Positions 1 to 9,466 of a DNA stretch of 64,000 nt are shown piece after piece. This DNA is from Euzebya pacifica (lineage in GTDB: Bacteria > Actinomycetota > Nitriliruptoria > Euzebyales > Euzebyaceae), in the NCBI RefSeq assembly GCF_003344865.1, contig NZ_CP031165.1:4097910-4161909 (forward strand), in the 5' to 3' direction. Every line of letters begins with the position of its first letter. Positions within the stretch are counted from its first letter, which is position 1. The notes under the pieces are model-generated. The model worked only from the letters and a program-made list of their open reading frames with translations, did not search any database and was not told the origin of the DNA. The translations under genes and the position numbers were made by a program.

Positions 1-160
1 TCTCCGACCCGGTGCCCACGAGGTCGTCGCCGCAGTACTGGTGCAGCGCCCGGGCGGGGGCGCCGAGCAGCCCGAGGGCGATGACGAGGGTGACGATGAC
101 GCCGGTGCGACCGATCGTGCGCCGGCGCCCGCGGACGAACCTGTCAGCAGGGGTGGACAC
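1..160 (-). CDS. Secreted protein of unknown function, N-terminal part only (runs off left edge)
   Basis: Reading leftward from GTG at 160, the frame stays open to the window edge (53 codons). It encodes a basic N-terminus (RGRRRTIGR), a hydrophobic stretch (VIVTLVIALGLLGAPARA) ending in an A-R-A signal-peptidase-like site, then a mature start containing Tyr-Cys. That is a convincing Sec signal peptide. The GTG lies 17 bases inside the 3' end of the giant secreted protein gene, so the two are probably translationally coupled and co-transcribed. Too little is present to assign a family. The alternative is a chance open frame, but the textbook signal peptide and the overlap typical of this genome argue against it. 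Confidence 0.6.
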   Translation of the reverse strand, partial: MSTPADRFVRGRRRTIGRTGVIVTLVIALGLLGAPARALHQYCGDDLVGTGSE

Positions 161-3100
161 TGGAGCTCCCATCGACGGTGGCGAACTGGTTGTTCCGGCG
201 GGTCAGGTGGTCCTGGACGGTCTCGAACGGCCGGAGGTCGTCCAGGCCGGTGTGCAGGACGAAGCTGAGGGGGTAGCCGCTGGCGTCGTTCTCGGCGATG
301 ACGGCGCAGCCCCCGGTGCCGTCGTCGTCCACGACGATGCCGGGCGGGGTGGTCGGGTCGGCCGCGGCGATGTCCACGATGTTGCGGAGCAGGCTGACGT
401 CGTCGGCCCGCAGCAGCTGCAGGGGGATGCCCATCGCGTCCAGCACCACGGTGTCCTCGACGGCCGCGAAGTCGACGTTGTCGATCCACACGCCTGCGCC
501 GACACGGGTCATGGTGGCGTCCCGGACGGCGATGCCAAGGGTGTCGGCCACGTGCACGCCTGTGCCGACGACGTCGGTCGCCGTCAGGCTGGTCAGGTCG
601 ACCTGGCGGCCGTCCACCACCGAGACCCCGTCGCCGCCCACGTCGTCCAGGGCGAGGCCGATCAGGGATCCGCCGCTCTCGCGCAGCACGACCGCCGTCC
701 CGGTCGTCCCGGCGACGTTGCCACCCTGGAGGTCGACGGCGGTGCCGAACAGGTCGATCCCCGTCTCGCCGCCCGACACGCCAAGGGCCTGGAGCTGGAC
801 CGGCCACGGGCCGGTGCCGTCCACGACAAGCCCCCGGCCGCTGGCCCCCGTCATGGCGATCTCGAGCTGGGACAGGAACGTCTGGACCTCGCCGGCTGAC
901 GTCGCATGGCCGATGACCAGGCCGTCCCCGTTGCCGGTGAACCGCAGCGCGGCTGGCACGATGTCGTCCATCAGGAACGTGCTGGTGTCGGCGGCGGTGA
1001 CCGCCAGGGGCCCGTCCAGGACCGACGCTCCACCGAGGCGCACGGTGGCGAGGACTGCCTGTCCGTTGCGGACGTCGACGGCCGGTCCGCCGGCAGGGGT
1101 GTCGCTGATGTCGAGCGCCGACAGCTGGATGGTGCCCGAGCACGTGGCGGTGTCGCAGGGAAGGTCGGGCATCGGGCCCGCACCGGGATAGCTGGTCCCG
1201 TTGAGGAGGTCGACGGGGGTGGATTCGAAGCCGGTCACGGTGACGTCGTCCGCGGTGAGGGGCACCACGTTGCGGGCGTGGATCCCCGAGGCCGTCGCGT
1301 CCGTGGCGCTGCTGCCGTAGAGGTCGGCCCCTCGCAGCACGAGGCCGCTGACCGTCTCGGCCTGCACGGCGTGGGTCTGCGGACCGGTGATGGTCGCGTC
1401 GGTCAGGTTGACGGTCGTGGAGTTCTGGACGATCGCGCCTGCGCCGCCGGGGTCGGTGATGGTGACTCCGGCGAGGCGGATCTGGTCGGCGTCGACGATG
1501 CGCACGCCGTCCCCGGCCGGGTCGGTGACCTGCAGCTGGTTGACCTCGACGTTGGTGAGGCCGTCGATGGTCAGGCCGGTCCCGGCCGCGTCCACGATCG
1601 ACAGTCCGTTGATGACGGTGTCATCGGCCAGCCGGACGGCGTCACCGGGAGCGTTGATGACGGTGGCGTTGCTGATGCTCCCCTGGATGCGACCGCCGCT
1701 CTCGGAGATGATCCACAGGGCGGAGAAGAAGGGCCGCAGGAACTCGGGGAGGTCTTCCACCTCGGGGCTGTACTCGATGGTGATGCCGTTGAGGTCGAAG
1801 TCCAGCCGGGACGTGCTGCCCGCGGACTTCAGCACGAGGCCGGGCTGGGCGAGGGTGACCAGCAGGTGTGGGGAGCCGTCCACGTTGACCCGGCCGCCGT
1901 CGGTGGCGCAGAACAGCTGGGCGACGACGGAGTCGGTGGGCTGCGGGCCGAGCTCGATCGACAGGTCGCCGTTGGCCCCGGCGCCGGCGAACAGGCCGGT
2001 GCGGTCCTCTTGGCTGTCGAGGAGGATCAGCCCCTGTGTCCGCAGGACCGCCCCGCTGGCGCTGCCCTGCCCGTGGAGGGGCGTCGGCCGTCCGACCGGA
2101 TCGGTGGTTCCGGGTGGTGGGCTGCCGTTGAACACCACGAGCTGGTGCAGGGTCGCGCCGCGGACGGTGGAGTCCTCGATGGCCAGCACCCCTGCCGTGT
2201 GGCGGGCGAGGATGCCGGCGGTGCCCTCGATGATCAGCGGATCGCGGCGCGGGAAGAAGATGCCGACGGCGTTGCCGGACGTGGTGCAGGTCTCGTGGAC
2301 CGAGTCGAGGTCACGATGCTGCTCGTACCACGGTGCGCTGTCCGGCGGCTCCTGCGGGTCGGGCAGCGCCCGGAGGTCCACGCGGCTGCGCCGGATGGTG
2401 ACGTCGCGGGTACCCCAGAGCTCCACGCCGGCCACCGACGGGGCCCCCTCGACCTGCAGGCGGTCCATCGTCACGTCCTGGGTGTTGCGGACGGCGACGC
2501 CGGCTTCCCCGCCGCCGTTGACGGTCACCTGGTCGAGGGCGAACGGGTGGGCTCGGTCGATCAGGATCCCGGCGGTGCCGGCGCCACGGACGGCGGCCCG
2601 CACGATGGAGCCCCTGACGGTCGCGCCGTTGCGGCTGACGACGTGCAGGCCGACCTCGCCGGCGCTGACGATGCCGCCCCCGGTGGTGGCGTCGAGGTCG
2701 ATCACGTCGACGTCGAGCGTGGTCGGCAGGGGGTTGCCGTCGTCGTCGTGCCCGTCGGCGGTCAGCAGGACGGCGTCGCGCGCCGAGTGGCCGATGTTGC
2801 TGCGCGAGAGAACCACGTCGACGGTTGCGCCTGCGACGACGTCGACGACCAGGGAGTGGCGTCCACCGACGGATGCGCTGGCGATGTCACCACCCATGGT
2901 GAGGTCCAGGTCGGTGCCTGCGACGGTGTCGATGCGGATCCCGTCGACCTCGGCCGGCGTGCCGCTGACGGTGCTGTTGATGATGGCGAGCGCCGTCGGA
3001 CCGGACGCGGCGCCGGTGACGAGCAGCCCCGTCGCCCGCGTGTCGCCCACGGCCGTCCCGTCCAGGCGTGTCAGCGTGCCCATCGGACGGTCGAGCTGGA

Positions 3101-6100
3101 TGCCCACGCCGTCGCTGTCGTCGACCGACACCCCACGCAGGGTCAGGTCCTGCGTGTCCGCGCCCAGGACGCCGACCTGCCGGGGACGTTCGACGACGGT
3201 GCCGTCGAGGAGGATGCCGCGGCCGCCGCGGACGTGGACCCCAGCGACGCCCTCGGCGTCGTCGGTGCCGGCCTCGGTGATGCGCAGCGCACCGACGGTC
3301 TGGTCGAAGGAGGACTGGACGAACACGCCGCCGACTGCCGGGGTCGTGATGGTGCCGCCGCCGATGACGAGTCGGCCACCCCCGGTGCCGCTGACGGCGG
3401 ACAGGTACACGCCGTACCCCTCCTGCTCCAGCACGCCGGGCAGGTAGGTGGCACCGCTGGAGCTGGCTTCGGCGATGCGGGCACCGGCCGCGCCGATCAC
3501 GACGCCGGACAGCCGCAGCGCGGCCCGGCCGTCGGCGACGAGGCGGTTGCCCGGTCCGGTCATGGTCAGCACGGCGTCCGTGGCGTACAGCGGCGTCCCG
3601 TTCGTGGTGGTGACGTCCACGCCGCCGGTGAACCCGACGATCCCACCGGCGCTGTCGGTGATGCGGACGCCCGCGCCGTCCCATCCCACGGCGCCAGCGA
3701 CGGTCACCGAACCACCGCGCAGACCGTCGACCCGCAACGGGCGGCCTGCCGAGCCGGTCCCGTCGGGGTTGGTGATGTCGGCGCCGATGTGGACCGTGCC
3801 ACCCGCGTCGGCGGCGTCGACACCGGTCACGTCGACCATGGCGCCCGCGGGACCGGAGGACGCCGTCAGCGTGCCGTCGTCGATGCGAACGGTGCCGCGG
3901 TGCCCGTCGACGCGCAGCGCAGCACCGGCCGGGTCGGTCACGGTGGCCTGCCCCACGTCGACGACCCCGGCACCGCCGTCCACCACGACGGCGTCGCTGC
4001 CACCGGTGGCGGTCAGCGTGGCCACGACCACCTGCCCGGTCGGTTGCTGCTCCGCGACGTCCAGCGCGGTCCCCGTCGCGGTGGAGTCGAGCGTGGCGAC
4101 GGCGACGATCCCCGGGCCGTCGACGACCCGTAGTCCACCGGCATCCGAGGTGGTCAGCTGGCCGACCGTGACAGCAGCGGGGCTCGAGGCCACCAGCGCA
4201 GCCTCGGACGTGGTCACGTCCGCCAGGTCCACCGCGCCCCCGACCCGGTCCAGGGCCATGGCGCGATGGGCGTTGCCGGCGGCGAGGACGGCGATGTCGA
4301 CGTCGACGTCACCGTCGACGAGGTCCAGGGCCGGTCCGCCGGCAGCCCGCACCGACGGCAGGTCGATCACGGCGGTGCCCACTCGTTCCAGTCCGTCATC
4401 ACCCAGCTCGCACTCGGTCGCCGGGTCCGCCGGCGACGGCGCGGGACAGTGGTCGATGCCGCTGCCGAGTGCGTCCACGGAGAAGCCGCGCAGGACGTTG
4501 TCCTCCGCCAGCCGCACCGAGGCGCCGGCCGGCGGCTGGACGACGGGGGCCTGCGTCGGCGCGCCGGCCAGCAGGGGCACCTCGCCAACGACGAGCGGGA
4601 CGCCCTCGCCGAGCAGGTGCTGGCCGTCCTCCAGCACGACCCCCGATGGGTGGACCCCCGACCGCAGGTACACCGTGTCACCCGGTCCGTCCTCGTCACC
4701 TCGCGTCGACACCGATGCCGGTGAGGCGTAGGGGGCGCGCCCGGTGCCGCACCCGATGTCGGTCGCGGACGGGTCGACGATCCACACGATCCCCGCCAGC
4801 TCCAGGTGCACCGTCCGTGTCTGGACCGAGCTGACGTCGCTCGCCGTGCGGACCTGGTAGGTGAACGTGTCGGTCGTGGGGAGGGTGCCGTCCCAGGTCG
4901 GCGTGCCATCGGTCGGATGGGGCATGGGGTCGCAGGCGTCCTCGATCCCGTCGCGGTCGGGCCGCGGGGGGATGTAGGTGAACCTGCCGTCGGGCTGCAC
5001 GTCGACTCGCCCGCCGAGGGAGGTTCGCTGCGTTCCCGGGGCGTGTACCTCGAGGTCGCCCGGCGCGCCGTCGTTGGCCAGCACGCCGTCGGGTGCGGTG
5101 ACGGCGACCTCGGCGGGATCGGGTGCCGCGCCCCCGGCCAGCAGGCGGGTGTTGACCACGGCCCGGTAGACGTCGTCGGTCGGCTGGAAGCGGACCGCGA
5201 CCGTGACCTCGACCGTGCCGGTGACCGAGGCGCCGGCCGAGTCGGTGATCCGCACGGTCAGCGTGTGGGTGCCCAGCGGGGGCATGCCGGCCGAGAGGCT
5301 GATCACCCCGGTGGTGGGATCGATCCGGAAGCGTGTCGACTCGGGGTCCAGCGCGAAGCGGATGGCGTCGTTGTCGCCGTCGGGGTCCTGCGCATCGATT
5401 GCGAGGGCGACCGACAGCGGGTCGTCGTCGTCGATGATCGTGAACCTCGTCGGGCCCATCAGCTCCGGCGGGATGTTCGGTCCGCCGGACCGCAAGCTGA
5501 CCTCGGCGGTGGCGGACTCCAGGTCGCCGTCGCTGAGGCGGTACCGGAAAGCCACCTCGTCCTCCTCGTCCATCTCCCCGGCCGGGTCGAACTCGTAGGC
5601 ACCGCCGTCGAGCAGCACGAGTCGCCCCTTCACCGGCGGGGACACGAGCACGACATGCAGGTCCGCGACGGGGGTGTCGACGTCCTGGGGGCAGGGCGAC
5701 GACCCCGGGGGGCAGTACAGGAGGGAGAAGGTGTCGTCGTACCGGTTGACGCCGCCGACCACGACCGTCCGTGCCTGGTCACGGGCCACGGGGGCGTCGT
5801 TGCGGCCCTCGACGGTGACTTGGACCGTGGCGGGGGCCGAGGCACCCTCGGCGTTGACCAGGTGGTAGCGGAAGGTCACCACGACCTCCTCGCCGGGGGC
5901 GAGGTGGTCCAGCGTGCCGTTGGGGTCGTAGGTGACCACGGTGCCGTCCCAGCCGACGCTGCCGCCCGACACGAGCGTGCCGAGCTCGAGGATGCCGCCG
6001 GCGACGACGTCGTTGCCCAGCACGTCGATGGCCACCGGGGTGTCCTCGTCGGTGCGGGCCACGTCGTGGTTGGCCACGGCCGGGCTGATGCCCGTGACGG

Positions 6101-7466
6101 TTATCCGCAGGGTCGTGATGGCCGAGGTGGCCGTGCCGTCGCTGGCCCGGTAGGTGATCGTGGCGACGGCGGTCTGCCCGTCCTGCAGGTGGTCGTAGGC
6201 GCTGCGCGGGTCGAAGCCGATGGTGCCGTCGCCGTTGTCGGTGAAGGTCGTGGGCGGGTTGCCGGCACCCAGGTCCACCAGGGTCAGCGGGTCGCCCTCG
6301 GCGTCGGTGTCGTTGCCGAGCAGGTCGGTGGCGGCGATCACCAGCGGCGTGTTCTCGTCGGTGGTCAGCTCGTCGTCGGTTCCGACCGGGGCGTCGTTGA
6401 CACCGTTGACCGTCACCTCGACGCGGGTCACCCCCGAGTCGACGCTGCCGTCCCGGGCGACGTAGGTGAAGGCGACCGGGGCGGTGTCGCCCGTGCCGAG
6501 GTGCTGGAAGTCCTGCCCAGGCTGGAACGTCAGGCCGCCGTCGGCGGCCATCTGGACGGTGCCCTGTGGTGGGGCGTCGACCAGGTGGGCGGTCAGCTGA
6601 TGGGACTCGGCGTCGGTGTCGTTGCCGAGCACGCCCGGTGGGACGACCGCGAGGGCGGTGTCCTCGTCGGTGGCGAACGCGTCGTCGACGCCGACGGGGG
6701 CGTCGTTGCGGCCCGTCACGGTGATGGTCGCGGTGGCCGGCTCGGACTCGAGATGGTCGTCGCTGGTGGTGTAGGTGAACCGCACCGTCCGGCTGCGGTC
6801 GACGTCCAGGTCGTCGAAGAGGCCTCGCGGGTCGTAGGTGAAGGACCCGTCCGGGGCGAGCACGACCGCACCGACCTCTGGGCCGTCCACGAGGCTGGCG
6901 CGCAGCGTTCCGCCGGCCACGTCGGCGTCGTTGTCCAGCACCCCGCGGGCGGCCACCGTCAGCAGGCTGTCCTCGTCGATGGTGTAGGCGTCGTCGACCG
7001 CGACCGGTGCCGCCGGCGTGACGAACGGCGTGTAGAACTTCGAGTCGCATCCCGCCGCGTTGCTCGCCCAGCGCAGCTCGCCCCGCTCCTGCACACGCCC
7101 GTTCTTGATGTTCTTGCTGCACAGGATCTGCGGGCCGCTGTCGGGGATGGTCACCGGGAACTCGTGGTCGCGGGTGCAGGCGGCCGGATCGGTGGTGTAG
7201 CGGACCAGGCCGAAGTCGTCTCGGGCACAGAGGTGGACGGGCCCTTCCTCGGGGACCTGGATCGGCTGCTCGCGTCCCTTGCAGTCGCTCGGCGAGGTGG
7301 CCTGGGCGACCTTGTCCTCCCGCTCCACGCACAGCACCCGGAGCTCGGCGGGCGGGGCCTGCGCCCCGGCCGGGGCCGGACCCAGCAGCGGCGCGGCGAG
7401 CACCGCCACGAGCGCCGTCGCCAGCAGCGCATGGGGCCTCGTCGAACGCAACCAGAACCGTTCCAC
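144..7466 (-). CDS. Giant secreted protein: tandem-95/cadherin-like Ig repeats plus long parallel beta-helix
   Basis: 2440 residues. GTG start with a strong AAGGGG Shine-Dalgarno six bases upstream. A signal peptide occupies about residues 1-36 (hydrophobic ALVAVLAAPLLG, cleavage near GAQA). Residues about 40-150 hold three Cys-containing segments of similar layout. From about 150 to 640 come five or so 'tandem-95'/VCBS-like Ig repeats, each opening with NDAPV..DD....DEDT and containing L-x-N-D-x-D. A cadherin-like domain follows (residues about 660-770, DPDGDNDAIRF). From about 950 a pectate-lyase-like right-handed beta-helix starts (GPGDTVYLRSGVH) and continues nearly to the C-terminus with many V-x-G-D/G-I-x-L turns. 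No LPXTG, lipobox or C-terminal membrane segment is visible, so it is probably released or bound non-covalently as an adhesin or matrix protein. It lies 52 bases downstream of the SARP-like regulator on the same strand. Confidence 0.85.
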   Translation of the reverse strand: MERFWLRSTRPHALLATALVAVLAAPLLGPAPAGAQAPPAELRVLCVEREDKVAQATSPSDCKGREQPIQVPEEGPVHLCARDDFGLVRYTTDPAACTRDHEFPVTIPDSGPQILCSKNIKNGRVQERGELRWASNAAGCDSKFYTPFVTPAAPVAVDDAYTIDEDSLLTVAARGVLDNDADVAGGTLRASLVDGPEVGAVVLAPDGSFTYDPRGLFDDLDVDRSRTVRFTYTTSDDHLESEPATATITVTGRNDAPVGVDDAFATDEDTALAVVPPGVLGNDTDAESHQLTAHLVDAPPQGTVQMAADGGLTFQPGQDFQHLGTGDTAPVAFTYVARDGSVDSGVTRVEVTVNGVNDAPVGTDDELTTDENTPLVIAATDLLGNDTDAEGDPLTLVDLGAGNPPTTFTDNGDGTIGFDPRSAYDHLQDGQTAVATITYRASDGTATSAITTLRITVTGISPAVANHDVARTDEDTPVAIDVLGNDVVAGGILELGTLVSGGSVGWDGTVVTYDPNGTLDHLAPGEEVVVTFRYHLVNAEGASAPATVQVTVEGRNDAPVARDQARTVVVGGVNRYDDTFSLLYCPPGSSPCPQDVDTPVADLHVVLVSPPVKGRLVLLDGGAYEFDPAGEMDEEDEVAFRYRLSDGDLESATAEVSLRSGGPNIPPELMGPTRFTIIDDDDPLSVALAIDAQDPDGDNDAIRFALDPESTRFRIDPTTGVISLSAGMPPLGTHTLTVRITDSAGASVTGTVEVTVAVRFQPTDDVYRAVVNTRLLAGGAAPDPAEVAVTAPDGVLANDGAPGDLEVHAPGTQRTSLGGRVDVQPDGRFTYIPPRPDRDGIEDACDPMPHPTDGTPTWDGTLPTTDTFTYQVRTASDVSSVQTRTVHLELAGIVWIVDPSATDIGCGTGRAPYASPASVSTRGDEDGPGDTVYLRSGVHPSGVVLEDGQHLLGEGVPLVVGEVPLLAGAPTQAPVVQPPAGASVRLAEDNVLRGFSVDALGSGIDHCPAPSPADPATECELGDDGLERVGTAVIDLPSVRAAGGPALDLVDGDVDVDIAVLAAGNAHRAMALDRVGGAVDLADVTTSEAALVASSPAAVTVGQLTTSDAGGLRVVDGPGIVAVATLDSTATGTALDVAEQQPTGQVVVATLTATGGSDAVVVDGGAGVVDVGQATVTDPAGAALRVDGHRGTVRIDDGTLTASSGPAGAMVDVTGVDAADAGGTVHIGADITNPDGTGSAGRPLRVDGLRGGSVTVAGAVGWDGAGVRITDSAGGIVGFTGGVDVTTTNGTPLYATDAVLTMTGPGNRLVADGRAALRLSGVVIGAAGARIAEASSSGATYLPGVLEQEGYGVYLSAVSGTGGGRLVIGGGTITTPAVGGVFVQSSFDQTVGALRITEAGTDDAEGVAGVHVRGGRGILLDGTVVERPRQVGVLGADTQDLTLRGVSVDDSDGVGIQLDRPMGTLTRLDGTAVGDTRATGLLVTGAASGPTALAIINSTVSGTPAEVDGIRIDTVAGTDLDLTMGGDIASASVGGRHSLVVDVVAGATVDVVLSRSNIGHSARDAVLLTADGHDDDGNPLPTTLDVDVIDLDATTGGGIVSAGEVGLHVVSRNGATVRGSIVRAAVRGAGTAGILIDRAHPFALDQVTVNGGGEAGVAVRNTQDVTMDRLQVEGAPSVAGVELWGTRDVTIRRSRVDLRALPDPQEPPDSAPWYEQHRDLDSVHETCTTSGNAVGIFFPRRDPLIIEGTAGILARHTAGVLAIEDSTVRGATLHQLVVFNGSPPPGTTDPVGRPTPLHGQGSASGAVLRTQGLILLDSQEDRTGLFAGAGANGDLSIELGPQPTDSVVAQLFCATDGGRVNVDGSPHLLVTLAQPGLVLKSAGSTSRLDFDLNGITIEYSPEVEDLPEFLRPFFSALWIISESGGRIQGSISNATVINAPGDAVRLADDTVINGLSIVDAAGTGLTIDGLTNVEVNQLQVTDPAGDGVRIVDADQIRLAGVTITDPGGAGAIVQNSTTVNLTDATITGPQTHAVQAETVSGLVLRGADLYGSSATDATASGIHARNVVPLTADDVTVTGFESTPVDLLNGTSYPGAGPMPDLPCDTATCSGTIQLSALDISDTPAGGPAVDVRNGQAVLATVRLGGASVLDGPLAVTAADTSTFLMDDIVPAALRFTGNGDGLVIGHATSAGEVQTFLSQLEIAMTGASGRGLVVDGTGPWPVQLQALGVSGGETGIDLFGTAVDLQGGNVAGTTGTAVVLRESGGSLIGLALDDVGGDGVSVVDGRQVDLTSLTATDVVGTGVHVADTLGIAVRDATMTRVGAGVWIDNVDFAAVEDTVVLDAMGIPLQLLRADDVSLLRNIVDIAAADPTTPPGIVVDDDGTGGCAVIAENDASGYPLSFVLHTGLDDLRPFETVQDHLTRRNNQFATVDGSSSVHPC

Positions 7467-7518
7467 GACGTCCCCTTCGCTCTCCGTCGCCGGGTCGGTC
7501 CGGGCGACGAGCGGGACG

Positions 7519-9300
7519 CTAGGAGACGGCTGTGGGCCTGCCGTTGGACACGCGTTGGCGGTCCAGGTGGATCGTTGGTGGGGCGTTGGTCGCGTCGAGC
7601 CGGGCCCGGTGTCGGTGGGCCATCAACGGGCCGATCTCGTGCAGGACCACCCGCCGCACGACCGGATGGCGGAACGCGAGCAGCCCCTCCGCCGGATCCA
7701 CGACCCGGAGCAGGCCGTGGTCGACGAGCGCGTCGGCGGGCGGGTACCAGTCGTCCGGCGCGCACTGCCCGGCAGCCGGCGCCACCTGCGACAGCAGGAA
7801 GGAGTCGCCGGCGACCGCGGCGACATCCAGCAGGCGCTTGGCGTCCTCCGGCAGGCGATCGATGCGGCTGGATGCGATCGTCCTGATCGACTCCGGCGGT
7901 GGACCGTGCGGGTCCCCCGGTTCGCGCAGGAGGTCGATCAGGTAGCCCACGTTGCCGCCGGACAGGTGTAAGGCCTGCGCACGGTGGTCGGCGTCCCCGC
8001 ACGCCGGCACGATCGACGCCATGACGTCGGCGCTGATCGGTTCGAGCTCGACCGTCCGGACCGTCGCCGACCGGTGCAGCTCCCCGAGGAAGTCCGTCAG
8101 CACCCTCGTCGGCTCGTCCCGGCATGCCGTGGCGACCACCCTGACGCCGCTGCGAACGGCGTCGAGCACGAGCTGGTGGGTGCGGTCGTCGATCCACTGG
8201 ACGTCGTCGACCAACCACGTCCGGGGACCCGCCCCGTGGACGGTCGTCCGAGCGCGGCCCGCCACGTCCACCCGAGTCGTCCCGTGCAGGCCACACCGGA
8301 CGTAGGAGGTCGACATCCGCTCGTCGGCCATGAGCTCGGCGAGGAGGCGCGTCTTGCCGCTCCGGCTCTCACCCGTCACCACGACCGGGTGTCCCTCCTC
8401 CAGCGCCTCCGACACACGGCGCAGGACCCCGGCACGTCCCAGCAACGGCAGGCAGCTGTCGATGCCCAGCGCCGTCGCAACCGCCTCCGCATCCAGGACG
8501 AGGTCGGTCGGGGCCGCCACGACCGGCGCCGGGCCCGACCGCCCGGGTGGGGGTTGCGTCCGGGAAGTGGACGGGACGTGGGCCCCCGCCCCGAGGAGCT
8601 CCAGGTGCAGGGCCTGCAGCACCGGGGAGGGGTCGATGCCGAGCTCGTCCGCCAGGCGTCGCCGGTGTCGTTCGTAGGTGCGCAGCGCCTCCGCCCTGTG
8701 CCCGAGGGCGGCGAGGCCGCGCATCAGGAGGTCCGCTGCGGCGTCGTCGTCGGGGTCCTGCTGCAGCATCAGCCGTCCCATGCCGACGGCAGCAGCAGCA
8801 TCACCGCGTTCCAGCGCCGCACGACCGTCCGCGGTCACGAGGTTGCGGTGCGCCTCCTCGATGCGTGCCCGCCATCCCTCCACCCACGGCCCGACCTCAC
8901 CGGGCAGGAAGCGTCGCCCGGGCGTCCCGTCGGATGTCGTCATCCCCGCGCCGGCGTGGTCCCGGCCATCGACCAGCTGCTCCACGTCGACCGACGTGTC
9001 GGCCGGAAGGGTGACGCACAGGCATCGGTCCTTCGTCACGATGGACGCCTCGCCGCCGAGCCGGTCGAGCACCCGACGAACACGGCTGATGACCTCGCGC
9101 ACCGACGATGGCCACGACGGCGGTGGCCCCTCCGACCAGAGGACCGCTGCCAGCTCGTGGGTCGGGACGGCGCGCCCTCGCTCGAGCACGAGGTAGGCCA
9201 ACGCCAACCTCGTCCGCCTCCCGCGAACCTCCTCGTCCCCGACGACCCGCTGTCCGTTTCGCAGCCGAATCGGGCTGCACAGATCGAGCTCGAAGCCCAT
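7519..9300 (-). CDS. SARP-like transcriptional regulator: OmpR-type DNA-binding + BTAD + AAA ATPase
   Basis: 593 residues from ATG at 9300, chosen over an upstream TTG at 9354 because GGGGAAC sits seven bases before it. Residues 1-95 resemble the winged-helix DNA-binding domain of SARP/AfsR proteins (RTRLALAYLVLERGRAVPTHELAAVLW). Residues about 100-255 match the bacterial transcriptional activation domain (DLLMRGLAALGHRAEALRTY, LADELGIDPSP). An AAA/STAND-like ATPase follows, with Walker A GESRSGKT near residue 316 and a Walker B-like LVDDVQWID near 365. No C-terminal LuxR helix-turn-helix or TPR block is seen. The Thr/Ser-Gly-Lys-Thr P-loop looks intact, so it may be an ATP-gated activator. 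It precedes the giant secreted protein gene by 52 bases on the same strand and is likely to control or share a transcript with it (inference). Confidence 0.8.
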   Translation of the reverse strand: MGFELDLCSPIRLRNGQRVVGDEEVRGRRTRLALAYLVLERGRAVPTHELAAVLWSEGPPPSWPSSVREVISRVRRVLDRLGGEASIVTKDRCLCVTLPADTSVDVEQLVDGRDHAGAGMTTSDGTPGRRFLPGEVGPWVEGWRARIEEAHRNLVTADGRAALERGDAAAAVGMGRLMLQQDPDDDAAADLLMRGLAALGHRAEALRTYERHRRRLADELGIDPSPVLQALHLELLGAGAHVPSTSRTQPPPGRSGPAPVVAAPTDLVLDAEAVATALGIDSCLPLLGRAGVLRRVSEALEEGHPVVVTGESRSGKTRLLAELMADERMSTSYVRCGLHGTTRVDVAGRARTTVHGAGPRTWLVDDVQWIDDRTHQLVLDAVRSGVRVVATACRDEPTRVLTDFLGELHRSATVRTVELEPISADVMASIVPACGDADHRAQALHLSGGNVGYLIDLLREPGDPHGPPPESIRTIASSRIDRLPEDAKRLLDVAAVAGDSFLLSQVAPAAGQCAPDDWYPPADALVDHGLLRVVDPAEGLLAFRHPVVRRVVLHEIGPLMAHRHRARLDATNAPPTIHLDRQRVSNGRPTAVS

Positions 9301-9378
9301 GTCCGTTCCCCGTTCACCACCGGGGCACCGACGCTGCCCTCGAGCCGTCTGCAACGGCCCAGATGCCCCTTGCGATGG

Positions 9379-9408
9379 ACCCTACAGTCGCTCCGAAAGC
9401 GGGGTCAA
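9379..9408 (-). promoter_or_regulatory. Sigma70-type promoter for the SARP-like regulator
   Basis: On the minus strand TTGACC (9408-9403) and TAGGGT (9384-9379) are separated by 18 bases, close to the actinobacterial housekeeping consensus. Transcription would begin near 9371, giving a 5' leader of about 70 bases before the ATG at 9300. Confidence 0.55.
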
Positions 9409-9466
9409 CGAAGACCGGTCGATCCTGTTCCGGGCGGCGTCCACCGCCGGGGCGGCTCCTGGTGGG

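Noticed and set aside
906-4133. Long open frame on the plus strand (over 1000 codons) opposite the giant secreted protein gene
   Set aside because: GC-rich antisense frames are commonly open; it is Gly/Arg/Asp/Val-rich without domains, while the opposite strand has a signal peptide and clear repeat domains.
4806-7886. Another 1026-codon plus-strand frame
   Set aside because: It is antisense to the Ig-repeat region and crosses into the neighbouring regulator gene; no signal, motif or ribosome site.
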